Notes: generated by a model from the sequence alone, not told the origin. 64,000 bases of DNA from Acidobacteria bacterium Ga0074141 (GCA_001464665.1 LNDP01000023.1:594157-658156); one strand, 5' to 3'; positions 34,880-44,181 are shown, counted from the first letter of the stretch. Numbers and translations: made by a program.

Positions 34880-34889
34880 TTCTTACATA

Positions 34890-35750
34890 TTAATCAACGA
34901 ATTCGATATCGACATTGTGCGGGATGATGCCGGCTTCTACGCCTTCGGTGAGCAGGCGGCGGACGCCTTCCCTGCCCCGTTCGCCGTAGTCGAGCGTCAG
35001 GTCATTGACCCACATCGCGACAAAGCGGTCGGCAAGCTCCGGCGACATATCGCGGGCAAACTGCATTGCGTAGGCGAGTGCGTCCTCGCGGTTCTCCATC
35101 GAGTAAAGAATGCTGCGGTGGAGGTGCTTCGAGACCCGCCGCATCAGCTCCGGCCCGAGGTCGCGGCGGATCGCGTTGCCTCCCATCGGCAGCGGCAGGC
35201 CAGTGCGTTCGTACCACCATTCACCGAGGTCAAGCACCTTGTCGAGCCCCATCTGCTTATAGAAAAGCTGGCCTTCGTGAATCAGCAAACCGGCGTCGGC
35301 ATCGCCACGCTGGACCGCCTCGATGATCTTGTCAAACGGCACGACTATGTGCTCAAAATCGCGATTATAAAGCCGCAAAGCGAGATATGCGCTAGTCAGC
35401 TCGCCCGGAACGGCGATCTTCATTTTGCCGATCTCGGCCGGGTCGCGGGGTTCCTTTGTGACGACAATCGGGCCATATTTGTCGCCGATGCTCGCACCGT
35501 GGGGCAGCAAGGCGTACTTGTCCGAGACGTAAGCATATGCGTGGAACGAGATGGCCGTTACGTCATAAACGCCGATCCGCGCGTCCTCGTTAAGCGTCTG
35601 GATGTCCTTAAGGACATGCTCAAACTTGAGCCCTTCGGTCTCAAGCTTATTGGTCGCCAGGCCGTAGAACATAAATGCATCGTCCGAATCGGGCGAGTGA
35701 GCAACGCTGATGGTCCTGGTTTCGGGAGATTTTTCGGGTTGTGAACTCAT
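34890..35750 (-). CDS. mqnD: 1,4-dihydroxy-6-naphthoate synthase
   Basis: A 286-aa enzyme of the futalosine route to menaquinone; it converts cyclic dehypoxanthine futalosine to 1,4-dihydroxy-6-naphthoate. The family start [18 protein letters not shown] lies near residue 14, then [30 protein letters not shown] and [16 protein letters not shown], which form the two-lobed periplasmic-binding-like fold. It is preceded in the operon, 3 bases apart, by a methyltransferase. A ubiX homologue is about 1.6 kb away. The usual mqnA, mqnC and mqnE are not in the window. Confidence 0.92.
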   Translation of the reverse strand: MSSQPEKSPETRTISVAHSPDSDDAFMFYGLATNKLETEGLKFEHVLKDIQTLNEDARIGVYDVTAISFHAYAYVSDKYALLPHGASIGDKYGPIVVTKEPRDPAEIGKMKIAVPGELTSAYLALRLYNRDFEHIVVPFDKIIEAVQRGDADAGLLIHEGQLFYKQMGLDKVLDLGEWWYERTGLPLPMGGNAIRRDLGPELMRRVSKHLHRSILYSMENREDALAYAMQFARDMSPELADRFVAMWVNDLTLDYGERGREGVRRLLTEGVEAGIIPHNVDIEFVD

Positions 35751-35753
35751 ATA

Positions 35754-36509
35754 TCAAAGCCTTGAGTAAAAGACATTCGTGTCGTAGAAAACTGTTATTC
35801 TACCGCTTTCGTGGTGTTTGGCAAAAAGCGTTTCGAGCTCTTTTTCGAGCAGCGAAAATGCCGGGTCATTTTCGTCCGGCATATAGGAGGAAGATAGCAG
35901 TCGGCCGCGAAGCCCGGCGAGGTCAAATACCTGTCGATTCGCGAATGTCGCCCTGCCAAATTCGACCCGGAAAAAGCCGCCGAGCACTTCCTCATTTATC
36001 AGTTCGTGCCGCACCTCGGCGTAGTCGCGGCCGTATTTCATCACGACCTTTTCGTACTCTCGCAGGAACTCGGTCGTATCAAGCTGCCGCTCGTTCCAGA
36101 TCAATGCGACAGAGCCGCCGGGCTTCAATATCCGCCGAAATTCCGCCCGCGTCGCCTCGGGTTCGAACCAATGAAACGCCTGCGCCGCGATAACGAAGTC
36201 GCACGAAGCATCGCCGAGCGTGGTCGCGGCCGAGGTGCCGTCGGTGCTTTTGAAGCCGGGAAACTCCGCCAGAAATTCCTCCGCCGCCTCGCGCATCGCC
36301 GCATTCGGCTCGACGCCGTAAACCGTGCAGCCCGCTTCAAGAAAAGGCCGTGCCGAAAGCCCCGTGCCCGAGCCGATATCTGCGACCGTGGCTCCCGCCG
36401 CCAGTCCAAGCTCCTCGCAGAAAAAGCCCATCATCTCCGGTGGATAACCCGGCCGATACCGCACATAATTTGCCACGCGGTTCGAGAACCGCTCGACCGT
36501 ATCCGACAT
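35754..36509 (-). CDS. class I SAM-dependent methyltransferase
   Basis: A 251-aa soluble enzyme. It opens with FSNRVANYVRYRPGYP. The SAM motif is ATVADIGSGTGLSARPFL near residue 40, followed by YGVEPNAAMRE and an AAQAFHWFEPEATRAEF segment, then GGSVALIWNER. This layout matches small-molecule methyltransferases in the YcgJ/UbiE-like group. No menaquinone methyltransferase signature is clear, although it sits directly upstream of mqnD. It abuts the previous gene with no spacing, so the three form one operon. Confidence 0.85.
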   Translation of the reverse strand: MSDTVERFSNRVANYVRYRPGYPPEMMGFFCEELGLAAGATVADIGSGTGLSARPFLEAGCTVYGVEPNAAMREAAEEFLAEFPGFKSTDGTSAATTLGDASCDFVIAAQAFHWFEPEATRAEFRRILKPGGSVALIWNERQLDTTEFLREYEKVVMKYGRDYAEVRHELINEEVLGGFFRVEFGRATFANRQVFDLAGLRGRLLSSSYMPDENDPAFSLLEKELETLFAKHHESGRITVFYDTNVFYSRL

Positions 36510-37184
36510 CTAATCTCCCGAGATGAAGTAGATCATCGTCCATTTGCCCCGCTTCTTTTCAAAGCCGGCCCGAAGGTCGATCGGGCTGCGGACATACTCG
36601 GCCTTGACCCAGCCCTTCACACCGCCAAGCGATTCGATCTTGTACCAGTCGGCCTTCAGGTCCCATTCGCCCGGTCCGGTTTTTCGATTGATGGTCGCTT
36701 CCCTGTCGGTCTTCACTATGTTGTATGAAAGCTGCGCGACCACCTTCGCATTCGTATTGGGCTGTTCGCGAACATTAACGTTGCTGCCAAAGATGACGTG
36801 GTGTTCAAAGGCGTCGAGGTCATCAGGAAAAGCGCTGAATGTATACGGCGCCGAAAAGATCTTCGGCGAGCCCGGCTCGCTAAGCCACTTTCCGCCGCGT
36901 GTGATCACCGGAAGGAACGCCTCCCAAAACTCCTCCTCCTTAGGATAAAGCTCGCGAAATCCCTTCAGCCCCTCGTGTCCGCCAAAGCTAAGCTTGATCT
37001 TCGGGTCCATCACACCCATCACGTACTTCAGATCTTTACGCTCGGCCGCCGCGATCAGCTTGGTGCGAAACGCGAGGAACGAAGCATCCTTCGAAGCCTC
37101 ATCCACCGGCCGCACGAACCGCTCCTGCCCAAACGCCGCCAAGGCAAACACTAACACCCAAAAACCCGCCAATGCCTTCTTCAT
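36510..37184 (-). CDS. secreted SH3b-like domain protein
   Basis: A 224-aa protein. A signal peptide (MKKALAGFWVLVFALAAFGQ) is followed by a helical domain, and then by an SH3b-like part near residue 137 (IFGSNVNVREQPNTNAKVV ... GWVKAEYVRSP). SH3b domains often bind peptidoglycan or other cell-wall ligands. I took ATG 37184 for the signal peptide. It heads the operon with the methyltransferase and mqnD, but no functional link is evident. Confidence 0.75.
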   Translation of the reverse strand: MKKALAGFWVLVFALAAFGQERFVRPVDEASKDASFLAFRTKLIAAAERKDLKYVMGVMDPKIKLSFGGHEGLKGFRELYPKEEEFWEAFLPVITRGGKWLSEPGSPKIFSAPYTFSAFPDDLDAFEHHVIFGSNVNVREQPNTNAKVVAQLSYNIVKTDREATINRKTGPGEWDLKADWYKIESLGGVKGWVKAEYVRSPIDLRAGFEKKRGKWTMIYFISGD

Positions 37185-37202
37185 CGTTTCTACCGTTCCC
37201 AA

Positions 37203-37343
37203 TTAACAATTAACCGATTTACAATTCACAATTCCCGACCTCATCAATTACTAATTTCTAATTTCTAATCATTAATTAAGATCGAAGGGGTCCGACTCCC
37301 TCATTTCTCATCTATCATTTATCAATTCCGAAACCATTCACCA
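37203..37343. repeat. AT-rich simple-repeat spacer
   Basis: A low-complexity stretch with imperfect repeats of AATTTCTAATT-like and ACAATTAAC-like units (for example around 37246-37275). It is short and AT-rich against a GC-rich background. No gene is seen. Confidence 0.5.
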
Positions 37344-37958
37344 TTAACTCTCCACCTCTTCCCCCGTCCACACTGACTTCTTTGAGTGCGGGATGTCGAA
37401 TTGATCGAGTATCCGGAAGCACAGATGTTCGACTAGCTCGTTTATAGATTTAGGACGGTGATAGAAGCCCGGACTTGCGGGCATTATGCGGGCACCGGCG
37501 TGCGAGAGCCGCAGCATATTCTCGAGATGGATTGCGTTGAAGGGCGTTTCCCGCGGGACGATGACGAGCTTTCTGCCCTCTTTTAGGCAGACGTCCGCCG
37601 CACGATGGATGAGGTTCGCACCCGCTCCGCTGGCGATCGCCCCGAGCGTCCCCATCGAGCACGGGACGATGATCATCCCACCCTGCTTGTGCGAGCCCGA
37701 CGACGGCTTTGCCGCCAGATTATCGAGCCGCCAAAAGCGTATCAGCCGCGACTCCGCCGCCAGCCCGAGCCATTCATTTATCTTCGGCACCGTCGGGTCC
37801 TTGAGATTTATGCCCATCTCGACCTGGGCGACCGTTGCCGCCGTGCCGGACATGATCAGATTGATTTTCTCCACGACGCCGCTCGCCGCAAGCAACTGCA
37901 GCGTCTTGTGCGCATAGATCGTGCCCGAAGCACCGGTTATCCCAACGGTCAATTCCAT
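37344..37958 (-). CDS. ubiX: flavin prenyltransferase UbiX family
   Basis: A 204-aa enzyme that makes prenylated FMN for UbiD-type decarboxylases. The fold start LTVGITGASGTIYAHKTL lies near residue 3, then NLIMSGTAA, the SSGSHKQGGMIIVPCSMGTL segment and LVIVPRETPFNAIHLENML, all family hallmarks. A UbiX/UbiD pair acts in the futalosine menaquinone route, so its nearness to mqnD fits. No ubiD is in the window. It is separated from the next minus-strand gene by an AT-rich spacer of about 160 bases. Confidence 0.9.
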   Translation of the reverse strand: MELTVGITGASGTIYAHKTLQLLAASGVVEKINLIMSGTAATVAQVEMGINLKDPTVPKINEWLGLAAESRLIRFWRLDNLAAKPSSGSHKQGGMIIVPCSMGTLGAIASGAGANLIHRAADVCLKEGRKLVIVPRETPFNAIHLENMLRLSHAGARIMPASPGFYHRPKSINELVEHLCFRILDQFDIPHSKKSVWTGEEVES

Positions 37959-38019
37959 AATTCTATACCCCGCATCTTAACCAAGTTAGCGGTTCATTTG
38001 CTAATCTAATAGTTCGCTA

Positions 38020-38790
38020 ATGGATAAAACAGAGATTCTAAAAATTCTTGCAGAGGTCCGCGATGGCTCGCTTGACCAAGACGCGGCCGCCGAGCAGATT
38101 CGCGGCCTTGGGTTTGAAGACATCGGCTATGCCCGCGTCGATCATGGCCGGGCGGCGCGGCAGGGCTTTCCCGAGGTGATCTTCGGGCTCGGCAAACGGC
38201 CGGAGCAGATCGCCGGCATCTTTGAGCGGATCGTCGCCCGCTCGCCGAACGTCCTCATCACCCGGGCGACGCCCGAGGTTTTCGGCCTCATCCGCAATAT
38301 CCACACCGAGGCCGAGTGGCACGAGGAGGCTCGGCTCATTCGCGTCTTCCGCGACCGCACCGACCTCGGCACCGGCGAGATCACCGTCTGCACCGCCGGC
38401 ACCAGCGACATCCCCGTCGCCGAAGAGGCCGCGCTTACCGCCGAGACGATGGGCAACCGTGTCCAGCGCATCTGGGATGCGGGCGTCGCCGGAGTTCACC
38501 GCATACTCGCCGAACGCGAACGGCTCCAGGCCTCGCGCGTCGTCATCGTCTGTGCCGGGATGGAGGGCGCTCTGCCTTCGGTCGTCGGCGGGCTGGTGAG
38601 CGTCCCGGTCATCGCCGTCCCGACCTCGATCGGCTACGGCGCCTCATTCGGCGGCGTCACCGCACTCCTCGGTATGCTCAATTCCTGCTCATCAAATGTC
38701 ACCGTCGTCAACATCGACAACGGCTTCGGCGCCGGCTTCTCCGCCAGCCTGATCAACAGAAGTCAGAATTCAGAAGTCAGTAGTCAGTAG
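38020..38790 (+). CDS. larB: LarB-like nickel-pincer cofactor biosynthesis protein
   Basis: A 256-aa PurE-like carboxylase/hydrolase that starts synthesis of the nickel pincer nucleotide cofactor. Family segments are [18 protein letters not shown] near residue 37, [16 protein letters not shown] near 128, [18 protein letters not shown] near 180 and [20 protein letters not shown] near 205. The conserved end [18 protein letters not shown] is followed by [10 protein letters not shown], which is encoded by the AGTCAGAATTCAGAAGTCAG repeat and looks like an extension of the gene into the repeat. No larA, larC or larE is in the window. Confidence 0.88.
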   Translation: MDKTEILKILAEVRDGSLDQDAAAEQIRGLGFEDIGYARVDHGRAARQGFPEVIFGLGKRPEQIAGIFERIVARSPNVLITRATPEVFGLIRNIHTEAEWHEEARLIRVFRDRTDLGTGEITVCTAGTSDIPVAEEAALTAETMGNRVQRIWDAGVAGVHRILAERERLQASRVVIVCAGMEGALPSVVGGLVSVPVIAVPTSIGYGASFGGVTALLGMLNSCSSNVTVVNIDNGFGAGFSASLINRSQNSEVSSQ

Positions 38791-38803
38791 TGCAAATGCA
38801 GAG

Positions 38804-38960
38804 GCCCGCGCGTAAGCAAGGGCTTATCTCCGAATGCGGAATGCGGAATTCGGAATTTGGAATCTGGAATTCGGAATCCCGTTAGCGTCCGCAGAGGCGG
38901 AAACCCGACCGGTAGGGAGGGTGTCCTGCGTAAAGGCTGAAGGATAATGGATAAAGGATG
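38804..38960 (+). repeat. composite repeat, copy 2
   Basis: It has the same three parts as copy 1: GCCCGCGCGTAAGCAAGGGC (38804-38823), GGCGGAAACCCGACCGGTAG (within 38896-38926) and ATGGATAAAGGATGAA near 38947. A low-complexity stretch has expanded between the first two parts. Confidence 0.75.
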
Positions 38961-38965
38961 AAATC

Positions 38966-39000
38966 GGAATCTGGAATCTGGAATCTGGAATCTGGAATTC
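38966..39000 (+). repeat. 7-bp tandem repeat (GGAATCT)
   Basis: Four perfect GGAATCT units and a fifth GGAATTC unit in a row, directly before a truncated gene. It probably varies by slippage. Confidence 0.8.
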
Positions 39001-39066
39001 ACCCCTCGTCACTCCAAACAATGCTACTAATTGTCTGTTGATCGCCGCATACAATGCGTATAGCCT

Positions 39067-39300
39067 TTGACGGAACGCAGACGCCCGCGTCCGGCAACTC
39101 GTGCAGGTATCGGGGCTGTCCTCGGTGCTCTTATCGGTGCAATTGCCGGCGGCGGCAGCGGTGCCGCGATCGGTGCGGGAATCGGTGCAGGTACCGGTGC
39201 AGGTACGGTTCTTATCCAGGGACGTGACAACCTTCGGCTCGAAGCCGGAAGCCAATTCATGATCACCTCGACCGGACCGAACTCAACGGCTATTCGTTAA
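39067..39300 (+). pseudogene. 5'-truncated glycine-zipper protein
   Basis: A 77-codon frame starting at a TTG, with a stop just upstream. It contains a glycine-zipper, ALIGAIAGGGSGAAIGAGIG, flanked by an Arg/Pro-rich start and a beta tail GTVLIQGRDNLRLEAGSQF. Intact relatives usually carry an N-terminal signal peptide, which is absent; repeats abut the truncation point. A real intrinsic terminator follows the stop, as would be expected for the original gene's 3' end. A short functional product cannot be excluded. Confidence 0.5.
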
Positions 39301-39367
39301 TTAACTTTGAATACTAAGGGAAACCATTAGACGTTGGATCGTTACTAGATCCTAACCCGATCATCCC

Positions 39368-39400
39368 AGAGGCAAGCCCCCACAGCTTGCCTCTTTTTTT
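39368..39400 (+). terminator. intrinsic terminator
   Basis: AGAGGCAAGC (39368-39377) pairs perfectly with GCTTGCCTCT (39385-39394), followed by a run of T. Confidence 0.85.
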
Positions 39401-39473
39401 GTGTTCGGAGTCCCAGCTTTAGCTGGCCCAAACGTCAGCACAATGCCGCTCGTAGAACTAACCGACTTCGATT

Positions 39474-41693
39474 CTAGACTAGTCGTATCCGTTTTATTCC
39501 ATCAGATGGGAATGTCTCGATTCGATTGTCTTTGGGATTTCTCAGAAAACTTAAGGTCGTATATAGGTATGGGTTTGGAGCGGCCATGGGCCGAACTGGT
39601 TGGGGAAGTCTAATACGGTTGCCGAGAACGATGACCATTCGTTCAGAATCTTCCTCGTTAGCCGTCGTGGGTGGTAGTCCTTCAATCGAATTACGACTGG
39701 CAAACGAGATTTCAAGAATCTCAAAGTATTCAGTTATTCCAATGCCTTTTTGGTACGGGGCGAAATATCGGAGATCTTGCCGACCTACGTGTCTAGGCTT
39801 CCCCTTGCCCGTATAATAAAAGGGAGTCGCGCTCAAGAAACAAGGTTCGTAACTGTCGGGCTTTACGAATCCGATTAATATGAATGGGTTGGTCACCTCG
39901 TACGACATAAGTTTCTGGGGCGACACTCCGTTAAGCACATCATTAGAATCGACTCTTAGAATCTGTTCCAGATGACGTTCCAAGAAAATTCGGTTTACAC
40001 GATCATTCGGACGTAGGGGGAAGGCACCGATGTTCACTTGCTCGATGGATCGGTAGTAATCCGAATGCACAATCGTATCCGCAGAGCCGGCTCCCGGAAA
40101 GAGAATGTATGCCCCGATCACTTCCTTTTCTGGTTTATTCTTTTCTTTATTCAGGTAATAAATTGCGTCCCGATACCGATGCATCTGATTGATCGCATCG
40201 TCCGGTGGACTGTCGGGCGAATTCGGGTCGTCGTCAGACTGCAAACGATATTTCGCGTCATAAAGATACGTGAAAACGTAATCGTCTTTGAGGTCGTTTC
40301 GCGTGATTCTCAAGACAATATCTGGTCGCTGGGCAACCGTAAATGAACGAACCTGCTGATTTCGATCCTTAGCGTAAGAATAATCATGAAAAAGGTCGAC
40401 GATACCGCCGTTTGGCTGCCTAAACGAAACTCGCGACTTGACCCCTCTCTCAATCTTGAACACAAAATCTTTTATTTGGATTTCCGCCAATTCGATTTCA
40501 TCGGGGCTCTCCTTTTGAAGTAGGCTCTGCAACATCCCTTTGATCTCTAGAAAGCACCAAATTTGGTAGAGGTCGGCAATGTTTTTGAGCTCAATCTTTT
40601 GAATGCCCTCCAAGAATTCAAGACCGCGATTCAGCACAACCCAGCAACGATATATATTGCTATAACCCGATCCCTTACTTAAAACAAGAGATTCTTGTCG
40701 AATGCCCTTGAAGGGTGATATGGACTTAAAGAATGAGTGATTCGAGATGACCTCCAGCCGTTTTCCAATCTCAGCCATTTCCCCCCGAAACCCATCGGAG
40801 ATTTGATTCGCAAAATTGTCTGAAATAAATGATCTGACTTTTTTGTAGCGCCGAAGGGTTTGTGTCACCGCATGCTTAAAGAAACGATTTTCCGGAGTAT
40901 CCGTACTTAGAGTTTTGTATTCGGCAAAATAGCGATGCTCGGGAACACGCTTGAATTGACAGAATTCCTCTTCGAGTGTGGAAGTCCATCTGACCAAACG
41001 GTCGGCCGGAACATACCGAGACCTTTTTACAATCCGATTATGAGGCTTATTTAGGATGAAGTGCGCGGAACCTAAGAAGTCTTCATAAAGACCCCCAAAC
41101 ACCTGCCACCAGATAAGATCGGTATTCGGCGAACTTCCTGTTTTAAAACCCGAGTATGTCTTACGGAGAAAGTCGAGAACCAAATATGGGTATTCGCGCT
41201 CGATGTCAGAAACAATGCAGTTGAAGTCACTCCTGTAATCTAGCTTCGTCGGGAAAACCTCAAAGTGCAAAGCGAACTCACGCACAGAATTGTCGATTTC
41301 ATACCTTAGGATCAGATCGCTTTGACCGAGGTCGTTTCCGTAATTGATTGTTCCAGAAAGAAAAGCGATGTCCGGCCGGAAATAAAACTTATCCTCAACC
41401 TCTCTCAGTCTCGAATGGAATGATGCTCGAGAAACCGATCTTCCCTTCTTAAAGGTGACCCCGATAAAATAGTCTTTGTTCTCGAAAAAGACCGGACTCG
41501 TTGGTTGTCCGCTTTCTTCTATGTCGATTTTAGAAAGAGGATTGGAAACCCACAGTCGAGCATTCTCAGCTCTATATGAGGTAGCGATTTGGATATCAGG
41601 TTGTTTGGAGAGAGCTTTGTTGAACGTGGAAATGAAGTTGTTGCAATCCACCGTGAGGTCAAAGTCGTCGTGTGTAACTTTAAGAACGTTCAT
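39474..41693 (-). CDS. McrC-like subunit: DUF2357 domain with PD-(D/E)xK nuclease
   Basis: A 739-aa protein encoded directly after the McrB-like ATPase with no spacing. The N-terminal two thirds resemble DUF2357 proteins (beta-rich, then helical region near residues 200-400). The C-terminal part carries a PD-(D/E)xK nuclease site: RPDIVLRI near residue 455 and YLYDAKYRL near 480. A further MHRYRDAIYYL helix follows. Together with the ATPase it should form a modification-dependent (type IV) restriction complex that cuts methylated or otherwise modified foreign DNA. The base composition is visibly poorer in GC than the flanking genes. Confidence 0.85.
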   Translation of the reverse strand: MNVLKVTHDDFDLTVDCNNFISTFNKALSKQPDIQIATSYRAENARLWVSNPLSKIDIEESGQPTSPVFFENKDYFIGVTFKKGRSVSRASFHSRLREVEDKFYFRPDIAFLSGTINYGNDLGQSDLILRYEIDNSVREFALHFEVFPTKLDYRSDFNCIVSDIEREYPYLVLDFLRKTYSGFKTGSSPNTDLIWWQVFGGLYEDFLGSAHFILNKPHNRIVKRSRYVPADRLVRWTSTLEEEFCQFKRVPEHRYFAEYKTLSTDTPENRFFKHAVTQTLRRYKKVRSFISDNFANQISDGFRGEMAEIGKRLEVISNHSFFKSISPFKGIRQESLVLSKGSGYSNIYRCWVVLNRGLEFLEGIQKIELKNIADLYQIWCFLEIKGMLQSLLQKESPDEIELAEIQIKDFVFKIERGVKSRVSFRQPNGGIVDLFHDYSYAKDRNQQVRSFTVAQRPDIVLRITRNDLKDDYVFTYLYDAKYRLQSDDDPNSPDSPPDDAINQMHRYRDAIYYLNKEKNKPEKEVIGAYILFPGAGSADTIVHSDYYRSIEQVNIGAFPLRPNDRVNRIFLERHLEQILRVDSNDVLNGVSPQKLMSYEVTNPFILIGFVKPDSYEPCFLSATPFYYTGKGKPRHVGRQDLRYFAPYQKGIGITEYFEILEISFASRNSIEGLPPTTANEEDSERMVIVLGNRIRLPQPVRPMAAPNPYLYTTLSFLRNPKDNRIETFPSDGIKRIRLV

Positions 41694-44015
41694 TTAGGAC
41701 CAGAAAGAGGTGTAACCATTATTTTCTAAACGTCTACGCATTTCCGTCAGTTTCGATGTTGTTCTTGTGTAATTGTCGTTTAAAACACTATCCAGATCCC
41801 TTAAAACTCTTGCCGTTTTAGCTTCATCACCTTCGATTCGCGAGAGGACCTTCATCGCCGTCATTTCATCGAGCGCAACGTCAAGCCAGTTCGTTGACGT
41901 CGTTTTGTATTGGCTCGAATAGTAACAATAGATCAAAAACTCGTCTCTCACCCGATACGCTATCTTAAATGGTGTTTCCTCTAAGATTTTGTTTAGACGT
42001 TCCAAATATTCGACTACTTTTCGAGACTCAGGGTACAGGTCTGCAACTTCGAAACCTGCGTTAAACATTCCAATCACTGACTGCGGATCGAGAAATGTTT
42101 CGGGGTAGGACCAGTCCGTTTGTTCTCGGCTAAGCCCAGCACTCAAGTCAACCTCATTCATTTCGAAAGTCATTGCCCGATCCAAAACCTTCCTACTGAA
42201 AGAATGTGTCGTTTCATCCATATTTACGGTACCAATAACAATGAAATTGTTTGGGATTGAAAGTCCCTCCGAAAATCCTGGCCTGTCTGCCAATCCCAAA
42301 TTGTTGATTAGATCGTCATACAGTGCCGAGTCCTCAAACTGAGATCGTGAGATTAAATTGTCGGACCGAATATGTTCCCCTTTTCTTATTCTCGTCTCCG
42401 AAATACTCAAATACTCCGCAAAGTACTGTTCAACGGGTGCTAAATTCATTTCATCTAAACACAAAAAAAACGGCACGTGTTGAAAACGCCAAGCCTTAGC
42501 GACGAATTGTAGGAACGTCGTCGTTAAATACTTCTCACCATTGATACGGCTGATATATCCAATCAACTCCGTTGAGTCGTGCCAATTTGGCTTGACCGTT
42601 ATCAATTCGAAGTTCCCCGGTTTACCCGAATCTTTTTGAAGCCTCGAGTCAAAACAAGTCAGAAACGCCAAACTTCGAACAAGCCTAGACTTTCCAGTTC
42701 CGGAAAGGCCCGCCAAAAGAACGAAAGGTTTTGTTTTAATTGCGGTGATGACCGTCCGCATGTCGTCCTCAAATCCGATAGATTCGAAGGCCATTGCACT
42801 GAAATCGATCTCCACTTCTTCACCGTCATCGACAGGTTCTAACAGATCATCTTGGCTTTCCTCGTACCAACGTGTTTTCACCTCTGGAACTAAATAGAGA
42901 ATCTTACTCACTATACGCGTGAGATTATCGGCATTCTTCGGAACTATTGAGAACTGACTAAAATAGTCGAGTACTTGCTCAACGAATAGCTCCTTGTTAT
43001 ATGTTTCCTGTTCGAGAAGATTTTTCGAAACCATTTGCCGATGCTTCTCACTCAACATCGTCAGTTCTGAAGTCGGGTTCTTTAGATACGTAAGAGCATT
43101 TCCTATGCTGTCTGGAATGTTGACATTGCGGTTGCCATTTGTTTTGTAGGTGATCAGATTACGTATCCAGTTTCCTTGGCGGATTCCAGCCCTTGCAAGC
43201 GTTCGACTGTCTTCATATTCGTTTAAAGTCTTTTTATTCGCAGCGTTTGCGTCGCAATAACTGATTACCTTACTCATCAGCACGACGAAATCGTAGGCAT
43301 CGGCTTGGCCTTTAAACGATGAAAGCTTTGCGTTGAAATCACCGAGAGCAGAGTCATAGTCGAGCCATAATTTACCTAGGAATTCGGGTGTTGTCGGAAA
43401 TGATTCAAAATCAATGAGAGCTCGTTGCCCTTTAGCAAAGTGAAAATCAGGGTCATCAAGGAGAAACTTAATCTCTGGGCTCGCAAGAGCGGCCGCGACT
43501 GACGAACTAACTAAGTCGGCGTCCTTGTTGTCATTAGCGAACAGTTGATGGAATTCCGATATCACTGCATCCAGATCCCGTTCTATCTCTACGTCGTTTA
43601 GTTCGAAGGCGTTGTAGACGTTACATACATAGGAACTTCCATATCTTGCGGGAGATCCGAGTTCTTTCTCCGCGAAGTACGCTCGGATAGTACTCTTCGT
43701 TTCCAGATTTACCCATTGGCGTTCTGGCGGGTTCGTTTCGCTCACACCAAATGCAAGCACCAGCTTTTTCTGTTCCTTGAAATAAAGGAAAACGGGGTAG
43801 CTTCCCTTTTCAGTTTTCTGTCCATAACCAAAAAAGCCAAGCCACGGCACTGCTGTAGCACGACCCATGCCAAACGAACCTTTAACATTAAGGCCCTTAT
43901 AAGTCGTACTTCCAAGCGCATCGATAATGATCTGTTGGGACGATCCGTACGGAGGTTCACCAACCACATGGGTCTCCGCTTTTTCAATAAATCTGTTAAG
44001 TAGTTCCGTAATCAT
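41694..44015 (-). CDS. McrB-like AAA+ GTPase/ATPase with MrcB_N (DUF3578)-type N-terminal domain
   Basis: A 773-aa restriction motor. The N-terminal domain (residues 1-170) contains GLNVKGSFGMGRATAVPWLGF, typical of the DUF3578 DNA-recognition domain. The AAA+ core has Walker A AGLSGTGKS near residue 440, Walker B FFLCLDEMNLAPVEQYFAEYL near 520 and sensor GTVNMDETTHSFSRKVLDRA near 590, all McrB hallmarks. The nuclease subunit follows with no spacing. Third positions and intergenic AT richness differ from neighbours, indicating horizontal transfer. No methylase accompanies the pair, as expected for type IV systems. Confidence 0.9.
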   Translation of the reverse strand: MITELLNRFIEKAETHVVGEPPYGSSQQIIIDALGSTTYKGLNVKGSFGMGRATAVPWLGFFGYGQKTEKGSYPVFLYFKEQKKLVLAFGVSETNPPERQWVNLETKSTIRAYFAEKELGSPARYGSSYVCNVYNAFELNDVEIERDLDAVISEFHQLFANDNKDADLVSSSVAAALASPEIKFLLDDPDFHFAKGQRALIDFESFPTTPEFLGKLWLDYDSALGDFNAKLSSFKGQADAYDFVVLMSKVISYCDANAANKKTLNEYEDSRTLARAGIRQGNWIRNLITYKTNGNRNVNIPDSIGNALTYLKNPTSELTMLSEKHRQMVSKNLLEQETYNKELFVEQVLDYFSQFSIVPKNADNLTRIVSKILYLVPEVKTRWYEESQDDLLEPVDDGEEVEIDFSAMAFESIGFEDDMRTVITAIKTKPFVLLAGLSGTGKSRLVRSLAFLTCFDSRLQKDSGKPGNFELITVKPNWHDSTELIGYISRINGEKYLTTTFLQFVAKAWRFQHVPFFLCLDEMNLAPVEQYFAEYLSISETRIRKGEHIRSDNLISRSQFEDSALYDDLINNLGLADRPGFSEGLSIPNNFIVIGTVNMDETTHSFSRKVLDRAMTFEMNEVDLSAGLSREQTDWSYPETFLDPQSVIGMFNAGFEVADLYPESRKVVEYLERLNKILEETPFKIAYRVRDEFLIYCYYSSQYKTTSTNWLDVALDEMTAMKVLSRIEGDEAKTARVLRDLDSVLNDNYTRTTSKLTEMRRRLENNGYTSFWS

Positions 44016-44106
44016 TGGTTAACAATCTGAGGCTCGATGATTTTATCCCAATCATAAAAAAAAACATACTTGATTTTCTTTTCACACGAGCGGCCACCTT
44101 CATGAT

Positions 44107-44181
44107 GTCGTCGCTATGCGACGGATGAACCTTCTTCGTAAGTTAACCCACGGGTTCATTCACCGGGTCGCTACGCGACGG
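44107..44181. repeat. pair of CGTCGC-TAT/TAC-GCGACG stem-loops with AACCC palindrome
   Basis: CGTCGC-TAT-GCGACG (44109-44123) and GTCGC-TAC-GCGAC (44167-44179) flank AACCC-AC-GGGTT (44145-44156). The second loop and the palindrome lie inside the 3' end of the minus-strand 152-aa gene and encode its tail. Confidence 0.7.

Larger units (their letters stand above)
34556..34889. other. intergenic region between mqnD and the metalloprotease
   Basis: Almost wholly filled by short stem-loop repeats (34681-34879). The left part (34556-34680) holds no recognisable gene or promoter pair. Confidence 0.55.
38791..39066. repeat. repeat-rich spacer after larB
   Basis: It contains the second composite repeat (38804-38960), a GGAATNNGGAATT-type low-complexity stretch (38834-38880), and a 7-bp tandem repeat (38966-39000). 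Minus-strand open frames here arise from the repeats. Confidence 0.65.

Noticed and set aside
38834-39000. Possible CRISPR array in the GGAAT repeats
   Set aside because: Units are 7-9 bases with no unique spacers, and no cas genes are present.
39474-44015. Abortive-infection or toxin-antitoxin pair
   Set aside because: McrB GTPase motifs and the PD-(D/E)xK site directly identify a type IV restriction pair.
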